Positions 52,036 through 62,772 are shown, counted from the first letter of the stretch. The stretch: 64,000 bases of DNA from Phytophthora colocasiae (GCA_018806915.1 JAGKQI010000040.1:1-64000), one strand, 5' to 3'. Notes: generated by a model from the letters alone, not told the origin. Numbers and translations are program-made.

Positions 52036-53405
52036 TGTGGTGGAGCGGATCTGGCCAAAATCTGGTTGAGGCCGATCGCGATCGCCACTTGCGCCCAGAC
52101 ACCGACTAACGGAGGGTCCCCGATGATCCGTGATCTTGTTGCGTGTAGTGTTCACCTTGTGTACCCGTCGGCAGGCGGGTTACGCTCTTCCAGGTAACTT
52201 CTGAAGATGTCTTGGGACGAGAAGAAGGTCTTGAGTGACGCAGGGGTTTGAGGCGGCGTGGAAGTTCTTCACTCCACCTCGGGGTACTTGATCCCGGTCG
52301 TAGGCGAGTTCTTGAGCCTTGATCCGGGTGCCTGGTTCTTGATCCAGGTCTTCCAATAGTCCAATATTCGGGATTCAGTCCCTTCCTTTCGTTGTTTTCC
52401 GCTTCCGATAGCGGGGGTCTTGAGGGGGCGAGATTCGACTGGATCCTTAGGCTAAACAACCAATTCCTTCCGATCCGATGTATACACTTAAAGGATAGTT
52501 CACTAGATAGGGCAAAGCTGGCCAATATATTATCCAGACTTAACCGCTATACTAGGTCACGTATCCTTACCTTCCTGACGCTTGTAGGGCCAATGTAGTT
52601 CCCGGTTCCAGGCGTAGCGAAGACACTTGAGTGGTTCAGGGCAAATTCGAGTCTGTTTATGGTTATTCCTATGCCTACTAATCCCATCCTGATTTACTAT
52701 CCTACGATCACATGACACTGGCTACATAGCTGATCCCTAGCTTAGTTCCCCTAACCCTGATCTTGGGCCGATTCCGTACTTAACCGAAGCTTGATCTCGT
52801 ACTTAACCGAAGCTTGATCTCGCACTTAACCGAAGCTTGATCTCGCACTTAACCGGAGCTTGATCTCGTACTTAATCGGGACTTGATCACTGCCTGATCC
52901 CGCTTGGTGATCCTTCATAGAATCCGGATCAGGCCACAAGAAGAGTCTGCGCCGCGCCTGGGGTTGACCTTGATCCGGAGCTGATCTCGTACTTATACGG
53001 GAGAGGATCATTGCGCGATCTTGCGTGATCTCGCTTCGTCGCCGCTCGGGGAAGTTGGATCGTGCTGTTAGAGGCTTCGGGGCGCCAGGGTAAGCTGATC
53101 ATGCTCGCTTGGGGACCCGTCATCGTTGATCGCGCGAGAACATCCTTGATTTCCCCATTCTTCCTCCGGCAGGATTCGGATCACCCACGAACACCACGGC
53201 AGGATTCGGATCACCCACGAACACCGCTCCACTTGCTTCTTCGCCGGTGTCTCCGTTGCCTGTTCCCGGCGGGACCCATCGTACCTTCATCTGATTCGAC
53301 CCAGATCTGGCGATCACAGGTCCCCCCTGTCGCTCGTTCCGACTCTATTCGGGTTCGTGGCTGACATCGCCTCTCCGGGAAAAAATTTTTGTCCGCTTCA
53401 CCACA
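52036..53405 (-). repeat. TE2 5' LTR (1370 bp)
   Basis: Family-B LTR with only about five of the 23-bp units (52775-52885). Both ends are intact. Its outer edge at 53405 abuts the truncated TE3 5' LTR. Confidence 0.92.
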
Positions 53406-53649
53406 ATGGTGACACGTGGCAGGTGGCTCCGCAGCCACCTATCACCTTCTATATAGGTTACACTATAGATATCTTTTAGTTTGTATTGCAGGCCAAGCTA
53501 ACAAGTATCTATAATATATTCAGTCTTAAATCTACCTAATCTTTAGTTAGTCTCCCCAAGTATTTGGGGACCGAGTGAACTGCCGTTCACTAGGAGTTTG
53601 TATACTCCAAGCCTTCCTCTGTGTGAAGTGCTGTGTGACCCCCGTCACA
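53406..53649 (+). repeat. TE3 5' LTR, truncated
   Basis: From GCCACCTATCACC onward it matches 62029-62247 almost perfectly. The first 30 or so bases differ by a small insertion (ACACGTGGCAGGTGGCTCC). The part that should lie upstream is missing. Confidence 0.9.
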
Positions 53650-53651
53650 CT

Positions 53652-53664
53652 TGGTAGCACTTGT
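53652..53664 (+). promoter_or_regulatory. Possible TE3 primer-binding site
   Basis: TGGTAGCACTTG starts two bases after the LTR. The TGG start and position fit a tRNA primer site. The tRNA is not identified. Confidence 0.35.
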
Positions 53665-53733
53665 AGTCAATCCTACGCCTACGCGGGTAGATTGATTACC
53701 TGAATCCTCTGTGGCCAGAAGTAGTTGGCCACC

Positions 53734-54709
53734 ATGGATCGAAGTGAGTTTCCTCACTTGACCGACTCTCAGTTTGAGTCGGTCCGGAAGATGGCAGGCA
53801 TCTTTGGGATGGATGCCTTCCGAAGCTTGGCGGCGGCGACGCCGGCCGAGCAGGTCGAACGCGTGGCGGCGTTCGACATGTACGAACGTGGGCTCATTGA
53901 GCACGTTCGAGGAACCTTTGAGGCTCCTGTGGTTGAACCGAGGCCGGTTCAACCCAAGCCTTTAAGACTCAAGGTTCTTCCCTATGAAGGGAAAGAAGGT
54001 GAAAACCTTCACTTCTGGATCCGAGAAGTTGAGCTCGCCATGGAGGCGGCTCTCATCTCGGTGGAGCGACTTCGGGTCGCTTTCGCGCTGTCAAACCTCG
54101 GGGGTCGAGCGAAGACATGGGCGTACACGCGAGAATCCTGGTCCCAGCTGTGCGAACAGCTTCGGGCCGCATTCCTCCCGGCGAACTATGAGTATCGCCA
54201 GCGGTCACGCTTCCTAGCCTGCAAGCAAGGGAAACGTGACCTGCACGAGTACATCCAAGAGATGCGTGTTCTCGCGGCATCTCTGGTAGGAAACCCCCTA
54301 CCTGAACACATCCAAGTAACTGTGTTCATGGACGGCTTAAGAGTAAGCCCGGCCCGCACGCAACTGTTCCGCGTGCAGGTCAACACGATGGAGGAGGCGA
54401 TTCAAGTCGCGCTCCAGGAGGAGTACAGCCATACACAGGCTCAGACTCCTGCCTCTGCGTGGCAAGGCCACAGCGGGCCGACGACGGTGTCGGCCAGTGC
54501 TCCTGGGAATGGAGCAGGCTCGGGACCCTATGGACTTGGGGCTCGCCGAGCAGAAACGCATCCGCTGTTTCGAGTGCGGGCGTTTCGGACACTTCGCACG
54601 TGTCTGCCCCTCTGGGGGGCAATGGAAGAGGTCTTCCAAGCCTCAGGGCTCTAAGGGCCGCTGGAAGAAGCCGGCGCCCAAGAGTCAGGGGAACTCCGGG
54701 GACCAGTAG
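53734..54709 (+). pseudogene. gag: TE3 gag
   Basis: ATG 53734 sits in a perfect Kozak context (GCCACCATGG). The capsid follows: MDRSEFPHLTDSQFESVRKM, VLPYEGKEGENLHFWIREVE, LGGRAKTWAYTRESWSQLCE and QGKRDLHEYIQEMRVLAASL, a Retrotrans_gag domain. The frame runs to 54654, but the zinc knuckle CFECGRFGHFARVC lies in another frame (54497-54709), so one indel near 54520 separates capsid and nucleocapsid. The basic tail KRSSKPQGSKGRWKKP ends at 54709. Confidence 0.88.
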
Positions 54710-54714
54710 GGGCG

Positions 54715-56300
54715 GGGCGCCCTACTGGGGAAACACTAAGTCCCCATGCGGGTGGTGCGGGAGGCACACGCAGTGGAGACTTAGCCCCAGAGAGGCTTGG
54801 GACTCTCAAAGCGGAGAAGGGCAGCGGTGGGCTGCTGGTGGTACACGCGAGTGTACGGGGGTTTAACAACCCCTTTAGAGTCTTGATAGACTCTGGGGCG
54901 AGCAAGAACTTTGCTCGCCGACAAACTGTCGCGAGGAACCGCGGCAAGTTTGAGGACGCTCTACGTGAGAGCGAGGGAAGTGGGCTAGTCGCCGTACGAC
55001 TAGCCGATGGTACGGTGGTGGAAGTACCAAAGGTCCAGGTGGACCTGGCTGTGAAGTTTGAGGACTTCGACAGCGTGGAGTCGTTCATTGTCCTCGAGAT
55101 GGACAAGTACGACTTGATCCTAGGGATGCCGTGGCTTGAGAAGCACGAGCCCTGGACCGATTGGCGCGGCAAAGCCATTGGGGCTAGCCGGCCTGCAGTC
55201 TCTGACAGAGCTTTGGTGAGTCATGTTCCCACCTCTGTCAGGACTAAGGGCGTTCGTTGGAACCGCCAGGACGCGGCAGCGTCCGAGGAGTATTTGGGGG
55301 CTGGTGTAGTCGGTGCTACATCGCCCCACACGAGAAGTGATCGTGGGCCATGGATGGCCGGGGCAACGGGCGGAGGCCCTTGCCCTACGTGTGGGTCTGC
55401 AACGACAGCAGGGCCTCACGCACGAAGTCGCAGTGACGTACAGGCTGCGACTGTGGTAGTGCCCGAGAGCACTAACCAGGTGGGTAACTTAGGTCCACAA
55501 GCGGATGAAAGAGTTCCGCAGGAAGCCAAGATGGCTCGCGATGCCGAAGTAGTGGCATCGCCAGGCGTACGAGAAGTAGTTCGACGCCAGGTCGCTCAGA
55601 CCATAACTGATGCGGGTAACAGAGTTCCGCATGGAGCCACGAGGGCTCGTGATGCCGAAGTAGTGGCATCACCAAGCGTGAGAGAAGTAGTTCCACGCAA
55701 GGTCGCTCAGACCATAACTGATCAGGAAGACACCAAGGGTGCTTCCGATGCGGGTAACGCAGTTCCGCACGGAGCCATGAGGGCTCGTGATGCCATCGTA
55801 GTGGCATCACCGGGCGTGGGTAAGTTAACACCACGCCATGGTCGTAAGCCGGGGTTGGTAGAATACCATCCCGAAGAAGTCCACGAGGACTTGGGACCGG
55901 AGCTAAAGGCTCCTAGGTCTCAGCCGGTCGAAGAATGCTATCACATCTTCGACGGCGTGACCGGTCATCGCGTGAAGGCGGGGGCCATCGAGTTGGCACC
56001 CCTGCCTGAGGTATCAGAGCTATTGAACCTCGAGGAAGTCGCGATGGAGGACTTCCTGGCCGAGTTGAAGGCCGGGGAGATATCGGAGATGGTTCTCCTT
56101 AGGCCGGAGCCCACTCCAGAGGAGTTGAACTCCTCCTCAGTGATGGATGAAGACGTCCTGGAGGAGTTCCGGAAGCAGCGTGCGTCGCGCACGGGCTCCG
56201 AGATTCTGAAGAATCCGAAGGATCCGTTGTATCCTTTAGTGAAGGAGTTTGAGGACGTGGTGTCTAAGGACCACCCTCAAAGCTCCCACCAGACCGAGGG
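54715..56300 (+). CDS. pol: TE3 pol: aspartic protease and repeat-bearing linker
   Basis: The open frame 54838-56517 starts VHASVRGFNNPFRVLIDSGA, with the active-site DSG, then VDLAVKFEDFDSVESFIVLE and YDLILGMPWLEKHEP (end motif). Residues about 215-330 are a linker with three tandem copies of a roughly 37-residue unit (AKMARDAEVVASPGVREVVR, ATRARDAEVVASPSVREVVP, AMRARDAIVVASPGVGKLTP). The end (LYPLVKEFEDVVSKDHP) is the RT pre-domain. Confidence 0.85.
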
Positions 56301-57191
56301 ATCAGGCACGAGATTGATCTCGTGCCAGGCACAAAGTATTGTGTCACGCGTCAATGGCCCCTGCCTCGAGAGCAGAGCGACGTCATTGACGCGTTCTTCG
56401 CCGCTAAGGCGAAAGCGGGAATGGTGCGGGAATCGAAGTCCCCGCACTCGACGCCAACCTTCTGCGTTCGCAAGCCGAACGGGAAGTGGCGTCTGGTTCA
56501 TGCTTACAATAAGCTGAACAGCGCGACTGTGCCAGCACAGACGCCGATCCCTCGCAAGGATGTGTTGTTGAACAACATGGCCGGCTGCACGCTGTATAGC
56601 GCGCTGGATCTGGTGGATGGATACTACCAGTTCCTGATGCGGGAGTGTGATATCCCGATCACGGCCGTGAGCACGCCGAGCGGTATGCTCTGGGAGTGGC
56701 TGGTAATGCCACAAGGTCTATCCAACGCACCAGCGACCTTCAATCGCTTGGTCACACAGTTGTTTAGACCTTTGCGTGCGTTCACGCAGACGTACTTTGA
56801 CGATATATTCGTCCATAGCCGTGCCGAGGGAGGCAAGACGGCTATAGAGGTGCATCGAGAGCACCTCCGTCGAGTGTTTGAGGTCATGAGAGCTAACAAG
56901 CTCTATGCCAACATCGACAAGTGCGTCTTCGCAGCTGAGGAGATTAAAGTCCTCGGCTGCTTCGTCAGCAGCGTCGGGGTCCGAGCGGATCCCGATAAGG
57001 TCAAAGCCATTGCGGCATGGCCTGTTCCTCGGTCACAGAAGGACCTGAGGAAGTGGTTGGGCTTAGCCAACTACTTGCACAAGTACAGTGCTGGCTATGC
57101 GGGACTCGCAAAGCCTTTGTCGGACCTTCTGAAGAAGGAGGCCGAGTGGTGCTGGGAGCGCCAGCACCAGGATGCTTTTGACAGCATCTAG
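56300..57191 (+). pseudogene. pol: TE3 pol: reverse transcriptase
   Basis: Frame 56322-57191: KAKAGMVRESKSPHSTPTFC, KPNGKWRLVHAYNKLN, LYSALDLVDGYYQFLMRECD (D96), LWEWLVMPQGLSNAPATFNR, QTYFDDIFVHS (D160, D161), KVLGCFVSSVGVRADPDKVK, LRKWLGLANYLHKYSAGYA. Motif 2 reads HAY where most have VDY. It is shifted from the protease frame near 56310 and ends at a TAG (57189) that is in phase with the next ORF, so a single nonsense change. Confidence 0.9.
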
Positions 57192-58010
57192 GCGAGCTTG
57201 CAATGCGCGCCCGTCCTGGCATTGCCGAACGATACCAAGTCGTTTAGCGTCGTCTGTGACGCTTCCGACTATACAATTGGCTGTGCGCTATTGCAACAGG
57301 ACGATGAGGGACGAGATCGGGTGATCTCGTTCCAGTCCAGGCAGCTGAAGGCTGCCGAACGGAATTATCCCGTTCACGACAAGGAACTCTTGTCGATGAA
57401 GTACGCCCTTGTCAAGTTTAGGGTGCATCTTCTGGGCTCAAGGCCCTTTGTGGTCTATACGGACCACGCGTCCTTGCGGACAGCCATCCATACGCCGCAT
57501 TTATCGCAGCGGATGGCGCGTTGGCTGTCATTCTTCGCGGAGTATAACTTCCGCGTTGAATACAAGCCTGGCAAGCTCAACACGCTTGCCGACGCTTTGT
57601 CGCGCAGGCCCGACTATGAGTTCGCTCATATTAGTCGGGCCACGACGGATCTTTACGATCGAATACGCTTGGCGTATCGGGACGATGACACCCTCGCCCC
57701 TATTGTACGGTATTTGTCCGCTGGCACGGATGCCAAGGTCGAATGGCTTACGCCTCGACAGCGGGTACGGCTCCACCGCTATGAGTGGGCCGATGGCCTG
57801 CTCCACTATCGGGTGGAGCCCGGGGATCCTCCGCGAGTCGTTGTTCCGAACGACGAGGATCTGAAGTATGATATTCACGAGGCACACGATGTGCCTTCGA
57901 GTGGCCACTTGGGCCGAGAGAAGACCTATCATGGGGTCTCTCTGATGTTTTGGTGGGCCCACATGTACAAGTGGGTGGCCAAGTACATCAAGACATGTAG
58001 CGCGTGAAGC
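57192..58010 (+). CDS. pol: TE3 pol: RNase H and integrase zinc domain
   Basis: In frame with RT after the TAG: FSVVCDASDYTIGCALLQQD, SRQLKAAERNYPVHDKELLS, FVVYTDHASLRTAI (catalytic residues present), then the integrase zinc domain HEAHDVPSSGHLGREKTYH and YIKTCSA. The frame ends at 58007, where a few bases around the second zinc Cys are missing compared with the usual CxxC. Confidence 0.9.
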
Positions 58011-59300
58011 CTGCGGGGCACGCGTCGGCTCCGCTGCAGAGCCTGCCAGTCCCACTGGACTGTTGGAAGTCGATGAGTCTCGACTTTGTCTTCGGCCTTC
58101 CGGCCGATGACCAGAAGAACACCGGCATTGTGGTGTTTGTATGCCGGTTGAGCAAGATGGTGCATCTTGCTCCGGTCTCTGAGACCATTACCGGGGAACA
58201 AACTGCGAAGTTGTTCCTTGATAGCGTATTCCGCTATCACGGGTTGCCTGAGACTGTTGTCTCTGACCGCGACCCGCGGTTTACCGCTGCGTTTTGGAAA
58301 ACGCTGTTCCAGTTGCTAGGAACACGGTTGACGATGTCAACGGCGGACCATCCGCAGACCGATGGTCAGACTGAGCGTGTCAACCGAGTGGTTGAGGAGG
58401 TGCTGCGCAGTGTTTGCGCTGAGGCGCCGCGCTCTTGGTCAGCGCAGCTGCCTATGGTTGAGTTTGCACTCAACAACGCGGTACACGCGTCAACGGGGTT
58501 CACGCCGTTCTACTTGAACGGGCTTCGGGACCCCCTGGTGCCGCTCACACTTGGTGGGGGCACCGCGGCTTCGAGAATAAGTGGGGGAGAGGCTCGGAAA
58601 GAGCTTTCCTCCCAGGTTTCCGGTGTGGAACCAGCCGCGTTGCGAAAGAAGTTGTCGACATTTGTCGGCAACAGGCTGAATGTGATCAGCCGGGTGCGAG
58701 ATGCAATGGCACTCGCACAGGATAAACAGAAGGAGTACTCAGACCAACATGGAAGAGGAAACTTAAACGTGTTTAATGTGGGGGACTTAGTGCTACTCGA
58801 CACTAGGAACCTACCTCTTAACACTGTTAGCTCCACGGTGAGCAACAAGTTGAAGCATCGCTTCATTGTACCCTTCAAGGTCCTGAGTAGGCACGGCGCT
58901 GCCTACACGATCGACTTGCCTAAGTCGATGACGACCCACCCGACGTTTTATGTGGGTCGTCTGAAGCGGTACCATGACCCTCAGGGTCATGCGGCCCCTC
59001 AAGAGGTTGAAGGCGGCCGCGAGGAGGAGAGTGAACCTCCTCGACGCGAGGTTGAGCGTCAGGCGCAGAGCGCCCCAGGTAATAGGGAGTTTGGTGACTC
59101 CCAGGGGCGAAGCCGTACCCCAGTGGAAGGTACGAGCGGTGTGGATACACCGAGGGGCCAAAGGAGTAGGCCTCTAGGCGCGAGTCGCGCGACGACGGGG
59201 AGTACGCGTACGGTTGCGACTCCCGGCGAGACATCATCGCCTGAAGGTCGTAGACCTCTTGACGAAGAGAGTCAAGTGCCCGCGAAGAGGCACTACGGTC
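58004..59300 (+). CDS. pol: TE3 pol: integrase core and linker
   Basis: CWKSMSLDFVFGLPADDQKN (first Asp), TVVSDRDPRFTAAFWKTLFQ (second Asp), HPQTDGQTERVNRVVEEVLR (Glu), VEFALNNAVHASTGFTPFYL, FNVGDLVLLDTRNLPL, FKVLSRHGAAYTIDLPKSMT and FYVGRLKRYHDP. The long polar segment after 58980 (Arg/Glu/Ser-rich) separates integrase from the chromodomain and is also read on the other strand. A frameshift follows between about 59300 and 59460. Confidence 0.9.
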
Positions 59301-61104
59301 TACACGACCATGAAGATCCTGCATCGCGAGACGCAGGTCTTCCAACTGGCGCACGGCACCAGGCTGGCCGGATGCAGAGGCAGCCTGGCCGCCAACACCA
59401 AGCAAGGGCAACCTCAAGCGCAAGGATACGCGCTCGGAGGAGGCGGATCTCCTCCTGTTGCTGAGCAACGAGTTGGCCGAGAGGCCCAGTCCAAGGCCTC
59501 TGAGTCTCCAACGTCGGGGACGGCTCGAAAGAGCAATCGAGCGAGGCCTCCTCCGGCCTTGCTTGACCAGAACGGAGAACGCCACTACCATGTGGAGCGG
59601 GTTCTCCAGGAGCGGCGTCGCGGTGGGAAGCGCCAGCTCCGAGTGAAGTGGCGCGGGTACCCTGCGTCGCAGAGTACCTGGGAGCCGATTGAGCGGCTCC
59701 AGGTTGACTGCCCGAAGGCTGTCGCGTGCTGGGAAGAGGCACGACGGCAGCCTCGTAAGTAGTCCGCGGCTTCTTAGCCGCTGAACGGGGTTGGAACACA
59801 GGTGTATGTGTTCCATACCCGCGCTCACTACGAGCGCTGGACTGAGACTCAGTTCTCAGTCGCTCCATCTGTTGATGGAGCTGACGTTTGCTTACGAGGT
59901 GGGCAAACTGGACACGAAGGTCCCGGAGGCGGAGGATGTCCTCCAGGTGATCTTCGTCACGGAGTTTGTTGTACTCCTGGGTTGACTTGACTGTCAACCG
60001 GACCCATTGCCAGAAGAGGTCCTCAGCGTCGACCCACGACGCAGTGTTCTCTGGGAGAACCCATGGGTAACCCCATGTGGGCTTGAGACCACCCTTAGTC
60101 TCAGGCTTCTTGCGAAGCGAGGTGAACTCCTTGAGAGGAATTCGGTGCTGTGCTAGAAGCACGCACCTGGCAACAGAGAGGTTGCCTTGAAAGAGAGGTT
60201 CTTTCTGAACCAAGGCCCGCTCATAGGCGCCTTTGGAGGTATGGCCCCCTATGAGAGGACGTGGGTCCTGGAGCTGCTCGAGATACGCAGCAGCTCCCGA
60301 GCCTTGCTCGGGCGGGTAGTATCCCCGCTGGTGGGCAGAGTCCTCATCGTGTTGATGAGACTCACGTGCGACCGTTGGTGCAGTGCGCATTGGCTGTTGA
60401 GCAGCCTGAAAGAGCTCTTGCTGCTCATCGAGATCGTTAGTGATCTCTTGGGGCTCGCGGATGAGCCCCTCCTCCTCATCGGCGTCGTCATCGTCGACGT
60501 CGTCGGGGCCGAAGATCTCTTCGAGCTCCCTTCTCCTTATGTCTTGACAAGGAGACTGTGAAGCATGACGCTTCTTGGAGTTGGTGCTGGGCACCTTCTC
60601 CTCTGCCAGAATGGCCCGGGCGCGTTCGCGCCCTTCCGCAAGTGTCAGATGTCTGACAGGTGGTGGCGTAGTGTCGTCACCACGGCCGCTGGTGTTGTCG
60701 GGAGACTTGGACGCGGTGTCCTTGTCTCCATGGTGCTCCTCCGTGGTCGGAGCACCCGCCGCAGGCTTGCCCTCGGCGTCGGCGTTGTCGCTCTCGTCGC
60801 CCGAGTAGCTGACAAGAGTCGCTTCCTGTTCGGAAGGACTCCAGGAACCGGGACTATGGTCCCTATACTCGAACCGAGGATTCGGTCGAGTATCAGGCGG
60901 TAGGGACGGAGACCTACTGCGCCTTTGGCTAGGGCTAGCCGTCGCAGCAGTGCTGCTGGGCGAGCTAAGAGCCCTGGAGGCCACATCGGTGGCCTCATGA
61001 AGTGCCGAAGCCTTGCCGCGAGGCTTGGCTGGCTTGGAAGTTGGCTTTGCAGCCTTCTTCTGTGAAGACGCTTGCGCGTCTGGGTTTGCACCCTTTGCAG
61101 ACAT
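58975..61104 (-). CDS. TE3 antisense ORF overlapping the pol 3' end
   Basis: I start at ATG 61104 (MSAKGANPDAQ), not at 61419, because the first 105 codons lie in a MITE and promoter-like DNA. Layout: a Lys/Ala/Pro-rich basic N-terminus, a Ser-rich region, a basic KKRHASQS block next to acidic GPDDVDDDDADEEEG, then a folded part (QGNLSVARCVLLAQHRIPLK, WGYPWVLPENTASWVDAEDL, RLTVKSTQEYNKLRDEDHLE) and a coiled coil (QQQEEIRLLRARILALE). The frame stops at 59293. A neighbouring frame (down to about 58920) carries a plausible continuation (RQLEDLRLAMQDLHGRVDRS, SLRQEVYDLQAMMSRRE). It thus overlaps pol by 470-800 bp on the opposite strand, including the chromodomain. Function unknown. Confidence 0.75.
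59460..59762 (+). CDS. pol: TE3 pol: C-terminal chromodomain
   Basis: Within frame 59214-59762: a basic stretch (TARKSNRARPPP), then GERHYHVERVLQERRRGGKR, QLRVKWRGYPASQSTWEPIE and a final helix, ending at TAG 59760. The Tyr/His...Trp...Trp pattern fits a chromodomain. The whole domain is overlapped on the other strand by the antisense ORF. Confidence 0.88.
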   Translation, partial: AEQRVGREAQSKASESPTSGTARKSNRARPPPALLDQNGERHYHVERVLQERRRGGKRQLRVKWRGYPASQSTWEPIERLQVDCPKAVACWEEARRQPRK

Positions 61105-61275
61105 GTTGCTGGGCTTCCAAGGAAGCCTGGTACGCGTTGGCAGTGCGCCCTGTGCTCTGTGAGAGCAGAAGCCGCAGCGATAAGAGCTGGCGGCAGGTCG
61201 AAATCGATCGACATTGAAGAGAGAAATGTGAAAGGGATTTTCTCTCTTCTCTGATTGGACGAGAGTCGAATCTAA
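61105..61275 (-). promoter_or_regulatory. Probable upstream region of the TE3 antisense ORF
   Basis: Minus-strand DNA before ATG 61104, with an ATTGG/CCAAT pentamer near 61254. It was cut at 61275 by the MITE. Promoter function is inference. Confidence 0.3.
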
Positions 61276-61938
61276 GAGCCATTCCCAACCCGATTTTTTG
61301 GTCGCATGCGACGAATTCTCGGCACTCCATTGGTTTGCGGGGTAGGTGGTCGCATGCGACGGAGTGCAAAAATAGACGCTCATGCGACTGATAGGTCGCA
61401 TGTGAAAAAATCGTCGCATGAGACTTATCCGAAAAACACCAATCAGCGCGCGGCGTCCGCTGTTCGACTATCGAAACCATCGTGTTGAAGCTGCCTTGCT
61501 GTCTAAAAATTCTTGCACAAAAGGTCTAGCTTTCACTAGTGATGAATGGCCACCCCCAATCAGCCTAAGATGCAGATTTTGTCGCTGTTATAATGCCTGC
61601 TGTGATATACATCGTCGCTAAATACCGTCGTCGAGGTGGAGAACAGCGTGTTGTGCGCGAGAGAATTCAATGGTATTCGCATGCTGAGCGCTTACTACTC
61701 GAGGGCGATACTATCGAATGAGTTTTGCAGGTTTTGAACGCTTGCTGTTAGAATCGCGTAGCAATAGTTCGTGTACTGTTCACTTACCCAGGAACGGAGT
61801 GCTTCCCTGTCGTCTAGATCTAAACAGCTGAAGCGGCGGCAGTGGTTTGAAGTCGCATGATGAATCGGTCGCATGCGGTCGCATGGTGCAAAAATGTGCG
61901 ATGCGATGCGATGCGGTGCGGCCGGTTGGGAATGGCTC
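61276..61938. mobile_element. 663-bp Harbinger-type MITE inside TE3
   Basis: Terminal inverted repeats GAGCCATTCCCAACC (61276) and GGTTGGGAATGGCTC (ending 61938), flanked by TAA (61273-61275) and TAA (61939-61941). Subterminal DNA on both sides is packed with GTCGCATG motifs, including the palindrome GTCGCATGCGAC at about 61311 and 61349. A short piece (MSFAGFERLLLES near 61718) resembles the start of a Harbinger transposase. It inserted immediately beside the TE3 polypurine tract. Confidence 0.82.
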
Positions 61939-61941
61939 TAA

Positions 61942-61952
61942 GTGGGGGAGGA
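61942..61952 (+). promoter_or_regulatory. TE3 polypurine tract
   Basis: GTGGGGGAGGA lies directly before the 3' LTR. Confidence 0.75.
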
Positions 61953-62247
61953 TGTAACGGGGTTACATTGAAGAGTGACTTTAGTCACTCTTCCGAAGTG
62001 GATACATTTGGTGTGTCACACATCATGGTGAGCCACCTATCACCTTCTATATAGGTTACACTATAGATATCTTTTAGTTTGTATTGCAGGCCAAGCTAAC
62101 AAGTATCTATAATATATTCAGTCTTAAATCTACCTAATCTTTAGTTAGTCTCCCCAAGTATTTGGGGACCGAGTGAACTGCCGTTCACTAGGAGTTTGTA
62201 TACTCCAAGCCTTCCTCTGTGTGAAGTGCTGTGTGACCCCCGTCACA
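61953..62247 (+). repeat. TE3 3' LTR (295 bp)
   Basis: TGTAACGGGG...CCCCGTCACA, terminal inverted repeat with one mismatch. It includes the block TATATAGG near 62049, a possible TATA box. Confidence 0.93.
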
Positions 62248-62385
62248 GACGGCAATGGACAAGCGGCACGTGGTGGCACGCGGCAACAGCCTAGACTGGC
62301 TGGGAGCGAGCGGCAACAACGATCATTGGAGGAGCAGTGGCAGGCCCAGGATGTGGAGCTGTTCCTGCCAGCGGCTCGTAGGTAG
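62248..62385 (+). pseudogene. Possible 3' end of a gene cut by TE3
   Basis: A frame open from the LTR edge reads RSLEEQWQAQDVELFLPAAR and stops at 62385. It has the look of a C-terminal exon, but it is short and unrecognised. The matching 5' part would lie beyond the other side of TE3, which is lost here. Confidence 0.2.
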
Positions 62386-62772
62386 GAATGTAAGTCTGAA
62401 CCTAGCTCTAATGTTAATCTCACTTCGCAATTGACCTTAACGAGCTCAAGACACTACAGTCTCTTTGGTTTGGAGTTTTTTTCTGAAACTCCTAATGAAC
62501 CATAAAACGCATTCGTACCGGTTCGTTCCGTTACCCTGGTTTCTTGTTTCTTAAGCAGAAGGTTTGGTTTGGTTTGGGTTGTTCAGGGCATGGGATAATG
62601 TGAAGGTGAAGTCATTTGCGAAACGTCTCTATCATTATTATAATTGACCATTGATATAAAGTTTCCATCGCGATGGTAGCACCAACGACGTTGTGATGAA
62701 GACGACCATCCAACTTGGCACAGCAAAGCACTGCGACATTGCTGCCTTCCTTTCCATGGGCTTATCGATACT
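62386..62772. other. Intergenic DNA
   Basis: 3' flank of the RNase T2 gene. No ORF or repeat is supported. Confidence 0.5.

Larger units (their letters stand above)
39463..53405 (-). mobile_element. TE2: chromodomain Ty3/Gypsy retrotransposon (family B), 13.9 kb
   Basis: The LTRs are 52036-53405 (5') and 39463-40990 (3'), both with the family-B ends TGTGGTGAAGCGG and CGCTCCACCACA and sharing a private tandem duplication of about 30 bp. Internal order matches TE1: PBS, gag, frameshift site, protease, RT, two RNase H domains, integrase, chromodomain, then a large opposite-strand ORF and polypurine tract. No target duplication is seen: the left flank is a Merlin-like fragment and the right flank a truncated TE3 LTR. 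Several frameshifts break pol. Confidence 0.9.
53406..62247 (+). mobile_element. TE3: chromodomain Ty3/Gypsy retrotransposon (8.8 kb, 5' LTR truncated)
   Basis: The LTR is complete at the 3' end (61953-62247, 295 bp, TGTAACGGGG...CCCCGTCACA) and lacks its first part at the 5' end (53406-53649), where TE2 abuts. It encodes gag, protease, RT, RNase H, integrase and chromodomain on the plus strand and a long antisense ORF. It has a single RNase H with normal DAS/TDH, so it belongs to a different lineage from TE1/TE2. It has few defects: a gag frameshift, two or three pol frameshifts and one internal TAG. Confidence 0.93.

Noticed and set aside
53401..53420. CACCACA followed by ATGGTG as a second family-B PBS/gag start
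   Set aside because: At this edge the LTR is in the opposite orientation (this is its start, not its end), and the bases after ATGGTG do not match the PBS. They belong to the TE3 LTR.
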